A stretch of 64,000 nucleotides of DNA from Mrakia gelida. Its lineage: Eukaryota > Basidiomycota > Tremellomycetes > Cystofilobasidiales > Mrakiaceae. Positions 11,569-22,096 of the stretch are shown piece after piece. A program made the position numbers and the translations under genes. The first letter of the stretch is position 1; the number at the start of each line of letters is the position of its first letter. Below the pieces are notes generated by a model, which was not told where the DNA came from, ran no database searches, and worked only from the letters and a program-made list of their open reading frames with translations. The stretch covers positions 558,001 through 622,000 of the forward strand of contig BRON01000020.1 in assembly GCA_024345305.1 (NCBI GenBank), in the 5' to 3' direction.

Positions 11569-11767
11569 TCTTGTGCGCGAAAGCGTCAGGACTCTGACAG
11601 TAGTAGTGCGCTTGCGAGAGGGCGGAACAACGACGAACAAGGGAGGCTGAGTGAGCTTTGGGCTGCGACGCGTTCGTTCTGACTTCCCTCCCAGGCTCGA
11701 GACGAGGTCACGAAGCAAAACCTCATCGTAAAGTAGTCTCAAAGTACATAGGCGTTCCATCGTTCCC

Positions 11768-12950
11768 TCAATGGTCCCATGCCAGTACCAGCTCAGCCGC
11801 CTCGTCCGAACCAGCCTCGTACAGAGCCTTGATCCCGTCGCTGATGTGCTGTTTGGAGTCGTCGTGATTCCATTCGTACGAAAGTCTGTTTGAGACGCCG
11901 GTAGTAGAACAAGAAGGAGTGAGCAAATGAGGGGATGGATGAAAAAAAGGGAAGGAGAGAGGAGGGCAAACCACGACTTACCGAGTTGCCAGTTCTCTCG
12001 CGAGATCTCCGATGGTGTAGAACGCATCTGTACATGAGTCTGAGTGTTTCTTCTTCATCTCGTCTCGCTCGGTCTCGTCGGGCCATCTGCGAGAGTAAGA
12101 AGAGGGAGAGGAGAGGTCAGTGAAACGAAGCGAAGGGGAAGGAACGAGGGAGCGACGACGCGTCTCGAGAGCTCACCTTCTCAACACCGACATCCACGCG
12201 TTGATCGCGCCAGCCAAGTTCGGTGTCCTCCTCTCCACCTGCTCCTCGTAGTCGCTATCCTCCGGATTCAGCTTCCCCCCAAACCGACTGTATGTCTCTC
12301 CCTCCTCTCCAGCAGCAGCTTTGACACAAGCTTCAATCGCCCTCTCCCTCGCCTGCGAGACGGGCGTCATTATTTCCTCGAACGTCGTCGGCGCTACCAT
12401 CGAGAACCCTCCTTCGTCGAAGGCTCCATCCAGTTCGTCCAAAGCAGAGTCCAAGCCAGGTAGAGCTTCCATCATCTCGCTCCAAGCTTCCGATTCAGCG
12501 GCTTTGAGGAACTTCTCGAAGAGAGGTCGAGCGAGGACCCTCCCTTCTGGTGAGACCTTGGCGAGTCCGAGAACTGCTGAAGCGAGGGCCGATTGGACCC
12601 AGGGGCGGGAGAGGGTCGAGAGGGTTTCGATGAGGGAGAGGAGGGAGGGGGTGTGATCTGGGCTCTGGGAGTAGAGGTCGATGGCGAGAGTGACGGTTTC
12701 CTTGTTCGGTTTTCGGCCCTCGACTTTGAGTTGCGCGCTGACGATGGCGAGGAGGGTGGGTTTGAGAGAGGCCTCATCGGAGGTGAGAGTGGCGTAGAGG
12801 GTGGAGGAAGGTTTGGACTTGAAAAGAGCGATCTGAGTGGCGTGGAAGGCATCCTTGAGTCGAGGGAGAGCAGCTGAAGACGAAGGGAAGACGCGTCGGT
12901 TTCAACCTAGAACGGTCGTTCGAAGCGAGCAAATTCGACGAACCTTTCAT
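11768..12950 (-). CDS. alpha-helical protein of about 300 residues, unrecognised
   Basis: Five exons can be joined. A two-codon first exon (ATG AAA, 12945-12950) ends at GTTCGT, and the second begins AALPRLKDAFHATQ. The protein is helical throughout with HEAT/ARM-like spacing (LKPTLLAIVSAQLKV, ALASAVLGLAKVSPEG, AWSEMMEALPGLDSALDEL). It ends with WNHDDSKQHISDGIKALYEA and LVLAWDH before the stop at 11768. No catalytic motif was seen. The length and lack of signal or membrane segments suggest a soluble cytosolic or nuclear protein. The tiny first exon sets the start but is the least certain part. Confidence 0.7.
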
Positions 12951-13342
12951 CTCGCAGCTGGGTTCTGTTTTGTTGTTCGTTCGTTTTCGTCCCGTCTCGT
13001 TTTCGTCGGCCCTTCGCCCTCAGCTATATATGTTTCATTTGTTCGCACTCACTCGCGCGATGTCTTGCGGCAAGATTCGAAGGAGGTGCTGAAGGAAGGG
13101 AGTCCTCTTGCGAAGGTTAAAAGGGGAAAGGACGACCGAGTCGCGTCGCGTCTTCCTCAAAACTCATTCGATCCCCGAACAAAGGAACAAGCGAGAGCAT
13201 TACAGCCGGGAAGAGCAAGCCAGGTCGTATCGGTCTGTTGAGAAGGAGGAGACGAGAGTGGGTCAGTGAAAGAACAGCGAGTCGAAGAGTCGAAGGAACG
13301 AAACGTACCTACGTTGGATGCCGGACTTGAGAGGAGGGTCGC
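12951..13342. other. region between F-box gene 3' end and next gene 5' end
   Basis: This region contains an intron-like element with a GTACGT donor near 13312 and a CACTGAC branch motif near 13260. It may belong to the 3' UTR of the F-box transcript or to an alternative C-terminus. No separate gene could be supported. Confidence 0.35.
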
Positions 13343-14468
13343 CTACGCCGACTCGGAAGGCTCTGACGACGGTTCCACTGCTAGAAGGAGAATAAGGAGG
13401 ATGTCAACCACAAGACCGAAAGCGAAGGCGAGGAGAGAAAGACGAAAACTCACCCTCGACGTTCAAAAACGTCCACCTCTCAAAGTCCTCCGGGTTCAGG
13501 AGCCACTCCCACTCGCCAGAAGGCTCCTCGTCTGATTCCTTTTCTTCCTCGACAGGCTGGATGATGGGAAGAGGGGGTCGATAGAAGATGATCTTGTTGA
13601 CGGAGAAGGAGTGAGGAGGGAGTTTGACGAGGACGACCTCGTCGGAGAGGGAGCCGATTCGTCGTTTGAAGGTGGGTTGGGCGAGAGGGATGTGGATGGC
13701 GTCGGAAGGTTGGATTCTTTCGAGGAGGAGGTGTTGGACGATGTAAGCTGACTGGTTGTAGGCGAGTTGGTCGATCTGGAAGCGAATTTCGTTCGTAACG
13801 ACGGCGAGTCCCCTCTTGTTCGTCGCGCGTCGACGCTGACTTGTCCGACTATTCTGTCTCGTTGAGTGGGTGTTCAAGTCCGAGTCCGAGTCCAACTCCG
13901 ATCCGGCGTCTTCCTCCACCCACTCGCGGACAGCTCTCTCGATGAAGGCAGGAGTCTCCTCGACAGCACTTTGGAAGCGAACGACGAGAACCTCTCGATC
14001 GAGTAACTCCTGCTGAGGAAGACTGGCTCGTTCAGGGGATCTTCGTGGGTACTGGGAGGATAGGTAGACGACCTCTTTGATGTCGCCTCCTGTTGGGATG
14101 GTGAGAGGGACGAGAAGGGAGGGAGTGGAAGGGGTCCAGGAAGGGTTGGTTGGGATGGTGGCCTCGTCGAAGTTGATGATGAGCCGACGAACGAGCTTCC
14201 ATCTCGCTTCTCCTTCCTCTCCAGAAACGAGAGGACCTTCCTGAGGATGTAAGAGAGTGATCCAATCCTGTCCCGTGTGGATGATGATGTCCTTGAAGAG
14301 GAGGGGAAGGACGAGCTGTCGAAGGAGACGAGATACGAGGAGGAGGGAAGCTGGACCTCGGAGAAGGGTGGGTTCGAAAGGGATGTCTTCGCGTCTTCGA
14401 CGGGAGGGAGTGAAGGTGTAGGAGAAGATCCTGTCGAGGGTTTCGATGGGGAGAGAGAGGAGGGGCAT
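13343..14468 (-). CDS. F-box protein
   Basis: Two exons, about 350 residues. The N-terminus is a compact F-box (LPIETLDRIFSYTF, followed by LLVSRLLRQLVLPLLFKDI) that would bind Skp1 in an SCF ubiquitin ligase. The rest has no recognisable WD40 or LRR repeats. It contains an acidic Ser/Asp stretch near residue 200 and a conserved-looking core (LVKLPPHSFSVNKIIFYRPP). A GTGAGT intron follows FLNVE, and in the frame that keeps the donor phase the protein ends ...EPSSEPSESA at 13343. An alternative reading of the exon after the intron gives GTVVRAFRVGVGDPP, which looks coding but does not match the phase, so the C-terminus is uncertain. The start is the ATG at 14466-14468. Confidence 0.72.
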
Positions 14469-14607
14469 ATCGTCGTCAGGGAAGGAAGAAGTTGAGCTCG
14501 TGAATGTCGAGGGCAGCTTTCGACCTTTGTTCGATGGACCTCAACCGCTTCGACTCCCCTCCCACAGCCCTCGTCTTTTTGTTATCTACTGGATCTCTCT
14601 CTCGAAC
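14469..14607. promoter_or_regulatory. compact bidirectional promoter (F-box gene / eIF2B alpha)
   Basis: Only 139 bp separate the divergent start codons of the F-box gene and the eIF2B alpha gene, so the two promoters must overlap. No TATA box is evident. A pyrimidine-rich tract precedes the eIF2B alpha start. Confidence 0.5.
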
Positions 14608-16399
14608 ATGGTCACTCCCGTCGGAACTAGCTCTCGCTCAGAAGAAGGAAGCGTAGATCTCGTCAAGGTCTACACGGACGCTCTCGCTCAAGAGGTGAGT
14701 TGAGCTTCCTCCTCCCTTCCCTCCTCCTTTCTTTCCCTTCGACCCAAAGATCTACAGAGACTGACTCAAAGACGACCTTCTTGATACGATCGCTCACTCT
14801 CAACTCTAGTACCCTCCACCCCTTGCCGCCATCATCGCTCTCACGGAAGCCATGGCCTCTCAGTCTGGTGCGTTGCTCTCGACCTCCTTCTCCTTCGTTT
14901 GATGAGCTCGAGCTCGCTCGTTCTCTGACTCCCTCCATGCTCCTCCTTCTCCTTTCGCTTCCTCCTCGTCGTTGTATACAGCCTCCACCACCTCCCATCT
15001 CCTTCTCTCTCTCCACCACAACTCGTCCCTTCTCCTGTCCTCTCCTCTCGCGACGTACGGATGTCAAGCTGGAACGAGGTTGTTCGAACGATGGGTTCGA
15101 GACGCCGTAGGAGGAGCGGCTAGAGGAGTCACGATCGACGAGATGAGGATGGGAATCGTTAGTGAAGGACGAAGGTGAGTTCCACCATGATCTTCGAGGA
15201 TACGTAGCTGCTCAGGTCGGGCGAGGAGGGGAGGGAAGGAAGGGGCGAGCTCGAGCTCATCGTCGAGTCAGACGAGAGACGACTTTCCTTCGAGACGCAG
15301 GCTGACCTTTCTTCGTTATCTCTACCAGCTTCGCCAAGACTGGATCGGGAGAGTGCAAGGAGAAGATCGCAAAGAACGTTCAGGGTTTCCTCAAAGACGA
15401 TTGCACGGTGAGCTCGACCTTTCCTCTCCCTCCTCCTCTCGCTCAAAACCACCTCATTCTGACCTTTCGCTCGTCCTCTTCCTTCTAGATTCTCACCCAC
15501 TCCTTCTCTCGAGTCGTCCTCCTCACTCTCAAGAAGGCTCACGAGCAGAACAAGCGGGTGAACGTCTACGTGACTGAAGGACGCGTGAGTTTGATCTCTG
15601 GTCCGACTCTCGTGCGCGTCGTCGAGCTTCGAACCCGTGCTGACTCAATCTACGTTCCTTTCGTCACTCATCTGCAGCCAAACTGTGGAGGGTGAGCTCA
15701 CTTCTAGTCTTCCGAGTCCTCTTTCTCGCTGCTCGAGCTGACCTCGCCTCGCTCTCAACTCTCGCACAGACTCAAAACCCACGCCGCCCTCACCTCCATC
15801 GGAATCCCCTGCACCCTCATCCTCGACTCAGCAGTCGCCTACGTGATGGATCGAGTGGACGTCGTTCTCGTTGGAAGCGAAGCAGTCGTTGAATCCGGTG
15901 GTCTCGTCGCTGGCGTGAGTCTTTTCGCTCTTCCCTTCCTCCGCCTCCCATCCGTTCTCCTTATCCCTCGAACTGACTCGTCTCTTCCTCAACCCAGCTC
16001 GGAACCTACCAAATTGCCCTCCTCGCCAAAGCCCTCAACAAACCCTTCTACTCCCTCGCCGAATCCTACAAGTTCCTTCGCCTCTTCCCTCTCTCCCAAT
16101 CCGACCTCCCCCTCCTCCCCTCCGTCCTCCCTCCTCTCTCCTTCGAGCCCGTGCTCGCCTCGCCCTACAACACCCTCGATGATGGATCGTCGGCTCTCGA
16201 GACGGAAGACGAAGGGAAGGAGGGTGGAGACAAGTACGCTGTGGGAGGGAAGAGGGTTCTTGGGATGACGAAGGAGATGCTCGCCAACAACCCGAGGTAC
16301 GACTACACGCCGAGGGATCTGATCCACCTGTTGATCAGTGATGTAGGGATTCTGACGCCGGAGTTGGTGGGGAGCTTCTGTGGGATCTTTTCGGAGTGA
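14608..16399 (+). CDS. GCN3: translation initiation factor eIF2B alpha subunit
   Basis: A regulatory subunit of the eIF2B guanine-nucleotide exchange factor, which senses phosphorylated eIF2 in amino-acid control. Eight or so exons join to about 385 residues. The N-terminal helical part contains PPPLAAIIALTEAM. The Rossmann-like C-terminal domain shows ILTHSFSRVVL, VYVTEGRPNCGG, IPCTLILDSAVAYVM, DVVLVGSEAVVESGG, GTYQIALLAKALNKPFY and the family tail YDYTPRDLIHLLISDVGILTP, all hallmarks of eIF2B alpha/GCN3. The VESGGL and NKPFY motifs are at the expected spacing. The chosen ATG (14608-14610) gives a normal-length N-terminus. Confidence 0.95.
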
Positions 16400-16528
16400 T
16401 TCGATGATTGTTCGAGACGAACGAACGAGGGAACGAGGCGGCCGGCGAGGAAAGGACGTTCGAGACGAAGAGGGTCGAGAACTGCATAAAACCCTGAGAC
16501 CTAGAATAATCTGACAGCAGAGGCAAAA

Positions 16529-18823
16529 CTAAGCGAGTGTGACTTTCGATGACCTGCTCTCGTCGATCGAATCGACTGAAGGACGCGATCAGAACGAAGG
16601 GGAACGAGAGTCAGCGACGAAACTTCGACGCGTCTTCGTCTTCGTCGCTTCAACACCGCGAGAACTCACTCTTCGTCAAGAAATCGTCTGACCTCCCTGC
16701 TCCCGGGAGGTTGACCAATCCAAAGGAATCCTCGTGTCCCTGGGATCGAGCGACCTTGAGCTGAGTCGAAGCTCTCCGAGCCTGCTTCGACGAGTCCCAC
16801 GCGTTCTTCTCGTGTCCGTCCTTCGATCCTCCTCCTTCGATGTACGATGCTACCTCCGACTCGAGACTGTCCACGGGAGACTTGGGCCGAACGTAAGGGA
16901 GTGCGCGAGCAGCTACCATGGATCCGTTCTGGTTGGGAGGGTTGAAGGTCGAGGTGACGACGGTCATTGAGATTCCGCCGTGCGTGGGATTGTTGGGGAG
17001 GAGGAGGTGGTGCCGAGTGAGGATGAAGATACCGACTGAAAAGAGACATCAAAGAGGTGTGATCAGTAACGTTCTGATGGAGAGCGAAGGAGAGGAAGGA
17101 CTTACCGTCAGCGATGGCTATGGAAATGAAGAGACACGTCGAAACGATGTAGATCTCGTGGTCGAGGAGCTTCCCGTGCGCCGCTAGGATAGTGCAAACA
17201 ACTTCAGGCAGTCCGAGAATTCCATAAGACAGAGGGAAACTGTGTAGCAGGAGACAATTTCAAGGCAGTCGCGAAAGAAATGTGAGTACTCGATTCTGAT
17301 CGTGCGGCGTCGTTTCTTTTCAAAAGATCGCCCGACTTTGTCCCTTCGCGAACAAAAGCTAGGACTCACTAGAGCATCTTCCTCGCTACAGCCCTGACCT
17401 GTCGTCCTCGGGTCACCGACGCAGGAATCGCGTTGGACGACCTTCCTCCTCCACTCGACGATCCTCGTCCGACCGAACTGTTTTGACGGTTGGTGATCTT
17501 GTCCAAAGCACCGGAGAGCGAGAGGAAGAGGATGATGTAGAGGACGGTCATAATTGCGAGGGCGGAGACAGAGAGGAAGGCGACGGCCCTGCGAGAGAAG
17601 AAGACCAACGGGTGAGGACGAGGGGACGGAGCGTGACGGGACGAAGAGAACGTACGAGAGCCAGGCTTTGTAGTTGTTCGTTCCGATGGTGATCCAGCAT
17701 CCCGATGAGTTGGGTCCTGGGAAGAAGAGGGAAGAGAAGGAGAGAGTAGCGAGTCAGCCGCGGTTCGACGGAGGGAGAGCCATCCAGGCGACCGTCGCGT
17801 TTGCTCGTCGCGCGAAGAGAAGATCAACCAGACTCACCGTAGAAGGAGAAGGGCGATCTGTTCATAGCTGGTCCGAGAACGGTCATCAACTGACAGAGGA
17901 TGTATGAAGAGGTCAGCTGCTCTTCCGAGGAGGAGTGGCGAGAAGAACGATAGATGGACGAACGAGCGCGAAGGTCCAGCCCGTAGGACGACGACCCACT
18001 TTGCCCACGGTGGAGGGATGTATCGAACGAAAAGCACGAGGAAAGTCTGGGTCGCTAAGCAGAGATTCCAGAACGCCGCAGCCGTGACTCCGATCTACGG
18101 ACGGAGGGGAGAGAGGAAGGGGAGGGAGGGGGCGACGAGGAAAGAGAGACACAGTCGCGTCAGTTCATCGAGCTCGTGAAACGTCGACGGCAACATCGAA
18201 GGGACTGACTTGATTGACGATCCCTTGGAACGAGCATAGGCTACTCTGAGTGATGATGAACTGAGAACGAAGACGAGAGGGATTCGAAATTAGCGAGGAC
18301 AATGCGGAAAGAGAGGAAGGGCGGTCGCGACTCACAGTTCGAGACCAAGGGATATCTACCACTCCACCGACGCTCATTCCCAGATCGGGGACCAGCAGCA
18401 TCAACAGGTATACACCCATATCAGTCGCCAAAAATCTTTTCAGCGCTCGTTCCCTTCTCGCCCCTTGCCCTGGCCATACTACGTGACTCTGAAGGACGAC
18501 AACGAGCGGTCATCCGAGGTTCTCGTCGTTTAGACGCTGAGAGGGAACGGGAAAGTGTACGTACGAGAAGGTAGAAGAGCAGAGAAGCTACAATCAGGGA
18601 AGATATGATCCCAACGACTCCTTGCACCTGAGAGGGAGAGAGCAGAAAATCAGCGACCTGAGCTCCGCGGACGACTCGAGACGAGCGAGGTCAAACTCAC
18701 AGCTTGCGATGCTGCTTCTCTCGAGGTCAACCTGATCGCCTTGATGTGGACGAGCCCTTCGACTACCTCGACGATGATGTTGTTGGATTTGTTCGAAGGC
18801 AGGTCTCTGTGCTGGGGAAACAT
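16529..18823 (-). CDS. Git3/cAMP-receptor-like G-protein-coupled receptor
   Basis: A seven-TM receptor split by about nine introns. TM1 is VQGVVGIISSLIVASLLFYLL. TM2 contains YLLMLLVPDLGMSVGGVV. TM3 carries SLCSFQGIVNQ, the CxxQG-x3-Q motif of Git3/CAR receptors. TM4 is IGVTAAAFWNLCLATQTFLVLF. The second extracellular loop has GCWITIGTNNY, whose Cys would pair with TM3. TM5 is VAFLSVSALAIMTVLYIILF, with a Ser/Gly-rich third loop and a basic segment before TM6 (YFPLSYGILGLPEVVCTIL). TM7 is IYIVSTCLFISIAIAD. The C-tail ends SSKVTLA. In fungi such receptors sense glucose or other nutrients upstream of cAMP/PKA. The ligand here cannot be read from sequence. Confidence 0.86.
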
Positions 18824-18923
18824 TGCGGATGGGGGGACGGGGGAGGGAGAGCGAAGTTGGGTCGGAGGGTGGTCGTTTGGGGATCTTCGAGCTGGGATGA
18901 AGAAAGCAGAGCTGGGACCCAAG

Positions 18924-20025
18924 TCAGAGGGGGTGTAGATTTACCTCCTTGTCAGCCGGAACCCCGAATCGAAGGTGAAAAAGCTGGGGAAGAAAGAAGA
19001 GGGAAGGGTCGAGCGTCGTTCGAGAGTGAGCTGAAGAAGGGAGGCAACCAAGCAGAACCGGCGACCTGTAGAGGCCTTTACGGAGACTCCCCGAGCGGCA
19101 GAGAACACAGTCGAGCCGCTCGGTTGGCGAGCCTTCCACGATGCTGACATCTGTAGCAGAGGAGGGGGGGACGGTGAGAAGAGAAGAGGGAAGGGAGGAA
19201 GGAAGGAGGTGAGCTCGACTCTCGGACCCTTTGCGACTCTCCTGCTTCGTCTCTCTGGATCGCTGCTCTCCTCTCACTCACCAGCTGTTTATAGATAGAT
19301 CGGCTCAGGAGCTCTGCGTACAGAAGGCGGCTCTCGGGTTTGAGGGAACCGAGGAGGTCGAGGGAGTGAGCGAGGAAGGGATGAAACGATCAGCTTGTTC
19401 GAACCGACGCCGTCGTCAAATCGATTCAGCCTCGACCCTCCTTTGCCTCCTGGAAAGGAAAGATTGTCACATCGACGCGTGCAACTCTGTGCTCGCTCCT
19501 TCGAAAGCAGAATTGGATCCGAGTCTCGACATGAGACCCCTCGCAGCAGGGGAGCGGAGGGGGAGGACCGCGTCTCAGAAACAACTTTGAAACGCGACGC
19601 GAGTCGCGTCTAGGCTTTAGAAAAGAAGAAGAGGGTCGATGAACTGACAGACGGTCGATGTGACAGATGTCGAGGTGAACAAAGCTCAGCTGCAGAGACC
19701 AGCAGGGGATCGTCCGCGAAGAGGCATCAAAACGTCGCGGTGAGAACGAGACGAAACGAGAACGAGGCAGAGCAGGGACTCCAAGCTGTAAAGACATCCC
19801 GATAGATGAAGATGAATTGAACTCATACTACAGAGAGCGTGTGACCACTCGTTGTTGTTCAGATTGCGAAGACGTGGATGGCGGTCGAGAGCAAAGGAGG
19901 CAGCTCAACTGGTATTCGGGCTGAAGAGTTGAGCTCGAGCAACACAGGTTCGCAGACTCGATTTCTACCAAAAATCTTTCGGGTCACACAAAACTCACGA
20001 GCCAGCCTCGATCAGGTCGATCCAT
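18924..20025 (-). CDS. multi-exon gene of uncertain structure, unrecognised
   Basis: Coding-like fragments lie between clear intron signals. An exon starting at the ATG at 20023-20025 reads MDRPDRGWL and ends at GTGAGT. The next reads PEYQLSCLLCSRPP after CTTCAG. A later exon reads SRLLYAELLSRSIYKQL and ends at GTGAGT, and it is followed in frame by MSASWKARQPSGSTVFSAA. The final exon reads LFHLRFGVPADKE and stops at 18924. The middle exons (about 19380-19800) could not be joined. The gene ends about 100 bp before the GPCR start on the same strand, and its 5' end faces the dienelactone hydrolase gene. No family was recognised. Confidence 0.3.
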
Positions 20026-20234
20026 GATCCTCTTCAAAAATTCTTCGGAGAGAAGCCCCTTAGCGACGAGACCGCCATCGGAGGGATCTCCGAGCTCGAC
20101 TCTTTCCACGCTCCTTCCCTCCCGCCTTCGACCGTCGAATCGATACCTCTTCCAGGTGGCCACTTCTTCGTTTTCTCTCCCAGCCACATCCAACCTCTCA
20201 GCTCTCTCTTCGTCACCCAAATCAACTCTACAAG

Positions 20235-21765
20235 ATGTCTGATCACCCTCTCCCCGATCCCTCAACCCAAACCCTTCCCGGAGCGAAGGAGTACGGAGTT
20301 TCTGATTGCTGCATCAAGGGAAACCAGTCAGTCTAAACCGTCTCGTTCTCCCCTTCTCCCTGCGAGTGTGCGGAAGCTCTGAGTGGGAGCTGATGTGGGG
20401 AAGCTGGTCTTGCAGGTTCGAGGGAGAGCCCAAAGGATCGATGGTGAAGCTCGGAGGGTTCGATGTTTACGTCGCAGCTCCTCAAGCTCCCAAGGAAGGA
20501 AAGGAGTCGAGAGGGATCGTTCTTCTCGCTGATATCTTTGGCCTAGGTATCAAGAACCCAAAGGTATGTACGCAGAAGGAGGAGGAAGGGAGGAAATATG
20601 TGTTCGAGGACGAGAGCTGAACCCCTCCCGCGGCTGCCTCCCCTCTCCTCTTTCTCTCGTTTCTCTCGTCTTTCTCTGTTCTTCAGATCATCTCAGACGA
20701 GCTCGCACTTCGACTCGGAGTCACCGTCTACTGCCCTGACTACTTCGAGGTAAGTTCGACTCTCTTTGAAGCCCAAGAGGACGGCGCAAAAGCTGAACAG
20801 CTTTCTCATCTCTCCCTCCCTCGTCTCCTCAGGGACGACACGTTCCTGAGTCAGTTCTCATCCCCTTCCTCAAGGACACTCCCACTTCAACTTCGCAGTG
20901 GAAAGCCTCGTCGATCTTCACCAAGGTCAAGGACATCGTTCTCGCCGTTCCCAACCTTCCCAACGCATTTTCTATCGTCAAAGGAGCCGACGCGAGGATG
21001 GTCAAGGTCGAGAAGGTTCGCTTCAGTCTCTTTCGAGCTCGCATCCACTCAGAGACCGCCTCGACGACTGATATATATCTTCGTTCTTCCCCTCAGTTCC
21101 TGAGAGACCTTCGAGAGGAGAAGAAGCTCACTCACTTGGGTGTCGTCGGGTGAGTCTTCCATCTCGCTCGACCGCTTGTTTCTCCTCCCCTCGGCATTCA
21201 ATTATCTGGAGAGCCTTTCTGACCCTGACCGCACTACTCTCCAGGTACTGCGCCGGAGGAATCTACGCTGTCCTCGCTGCGAACATCACTGGGTTGCTTG
21301 AGACCGTCATCGTCGCGCATCCTGGCCCCGTCGGTTCGTCTTTCTCTCCTTCCTCTCTGCTATCGTCCCTCGCACCGTTCTGATCCTTTTCTCGTATTCT
21401 TCAGCCGACGACAAGTGCACTACCGGAATCAAGATCCCCTCGTCGTGGATCTTCAGCGAGGAGGACGACAGCTGTGGAGACGCGAAACAGGAGCTCATCA
21501 TCGCTCACCACAAGGCTCATCAGCCCGAAGGCAACTTCGAGTCTCATCGATACATGGGAACGGTTCATGGATTCGCATCACGACCTGCCCTCCACGTTCC
21601 GGAGGTCAAGAAGGTGAGCAGTGAGCCGAGTTGTGATCGTTGATTTAGACGCGTCGAGCTGATCGCGTTCCCTCTTGCTCCCCTTTGTCAACTCGCCAGG
21701 CTTTCGAGGAGACGCTCGACCAGGAGGAGAAGTGGTTCAGGAAGTTCATCGTTGACGCCGAGTGA
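20235..21765 (+). CDS. dienelactone hydrolase family protein
   Basis: An alpha/beta hydrolase of the DLH family. Characterised members hydrolyse dienelactone to maleylacetate, while many fungal members have unknown esters as substrates. Seven or eight exons join to about 270 residues. The nucleophile elbow reads VVGYCAGG, with Cys in place of the usual Ser, as is normal for DLH. The acid residue lies in WIFSEEDD and the catalytic His in GTVHGFASRP, which is also the family signature. The N-terminal part has GGFDVYVAAPQ and GIVLLADIFGL. The length is normal for a cytosolic DLH. The start at 20235 follows a CAAG context. Confidence 0.9.
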
Positions 21766-22096
21766 TCTGGAATTTCGTTCGTCGATGATGCTGCCTCACT
21801 ACTCACTGTTTTCGTCGCCCGCTCTTTCGCTGTTCTCTTGGTCTCGCTCCTCTTCACTAGTTTAGTCGATCCATCCTCCTACTTCACTCACTGTCCGAAC
21901 CCTCGTTCGATACTCTTCTCATTTTGGGCTTTTGGTTCGCTGAACGGTCTTGTCGGTCTAGCTGTTGGTTCGTCGAAGCGTTCGCTCTCTTCACGACTTT
22001 GTCTCTCGTTCGCCTCTCGTTCTCGGAGAAAGGAACCATAATCCCACTAAGCGCAGAAAACATAAACACAAAGCGAAAGATCTACCACTGACCACC
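21766..22096. other. convergent 3' intergenic region
   Basis: The region between the DLH stop (plus) and the Puf6-like stop (minus). It is T-rich on the plus strand, as expected for 3' ends. No gene is visible. Confidence 0.4.

Noticed and set aside
13404..14265. Alternative minus-strand frame over the F-box gene
   Set aside because: It overlaps the F-box frame and lacks the F-box motif and the codon bias. Treated as a shadow.
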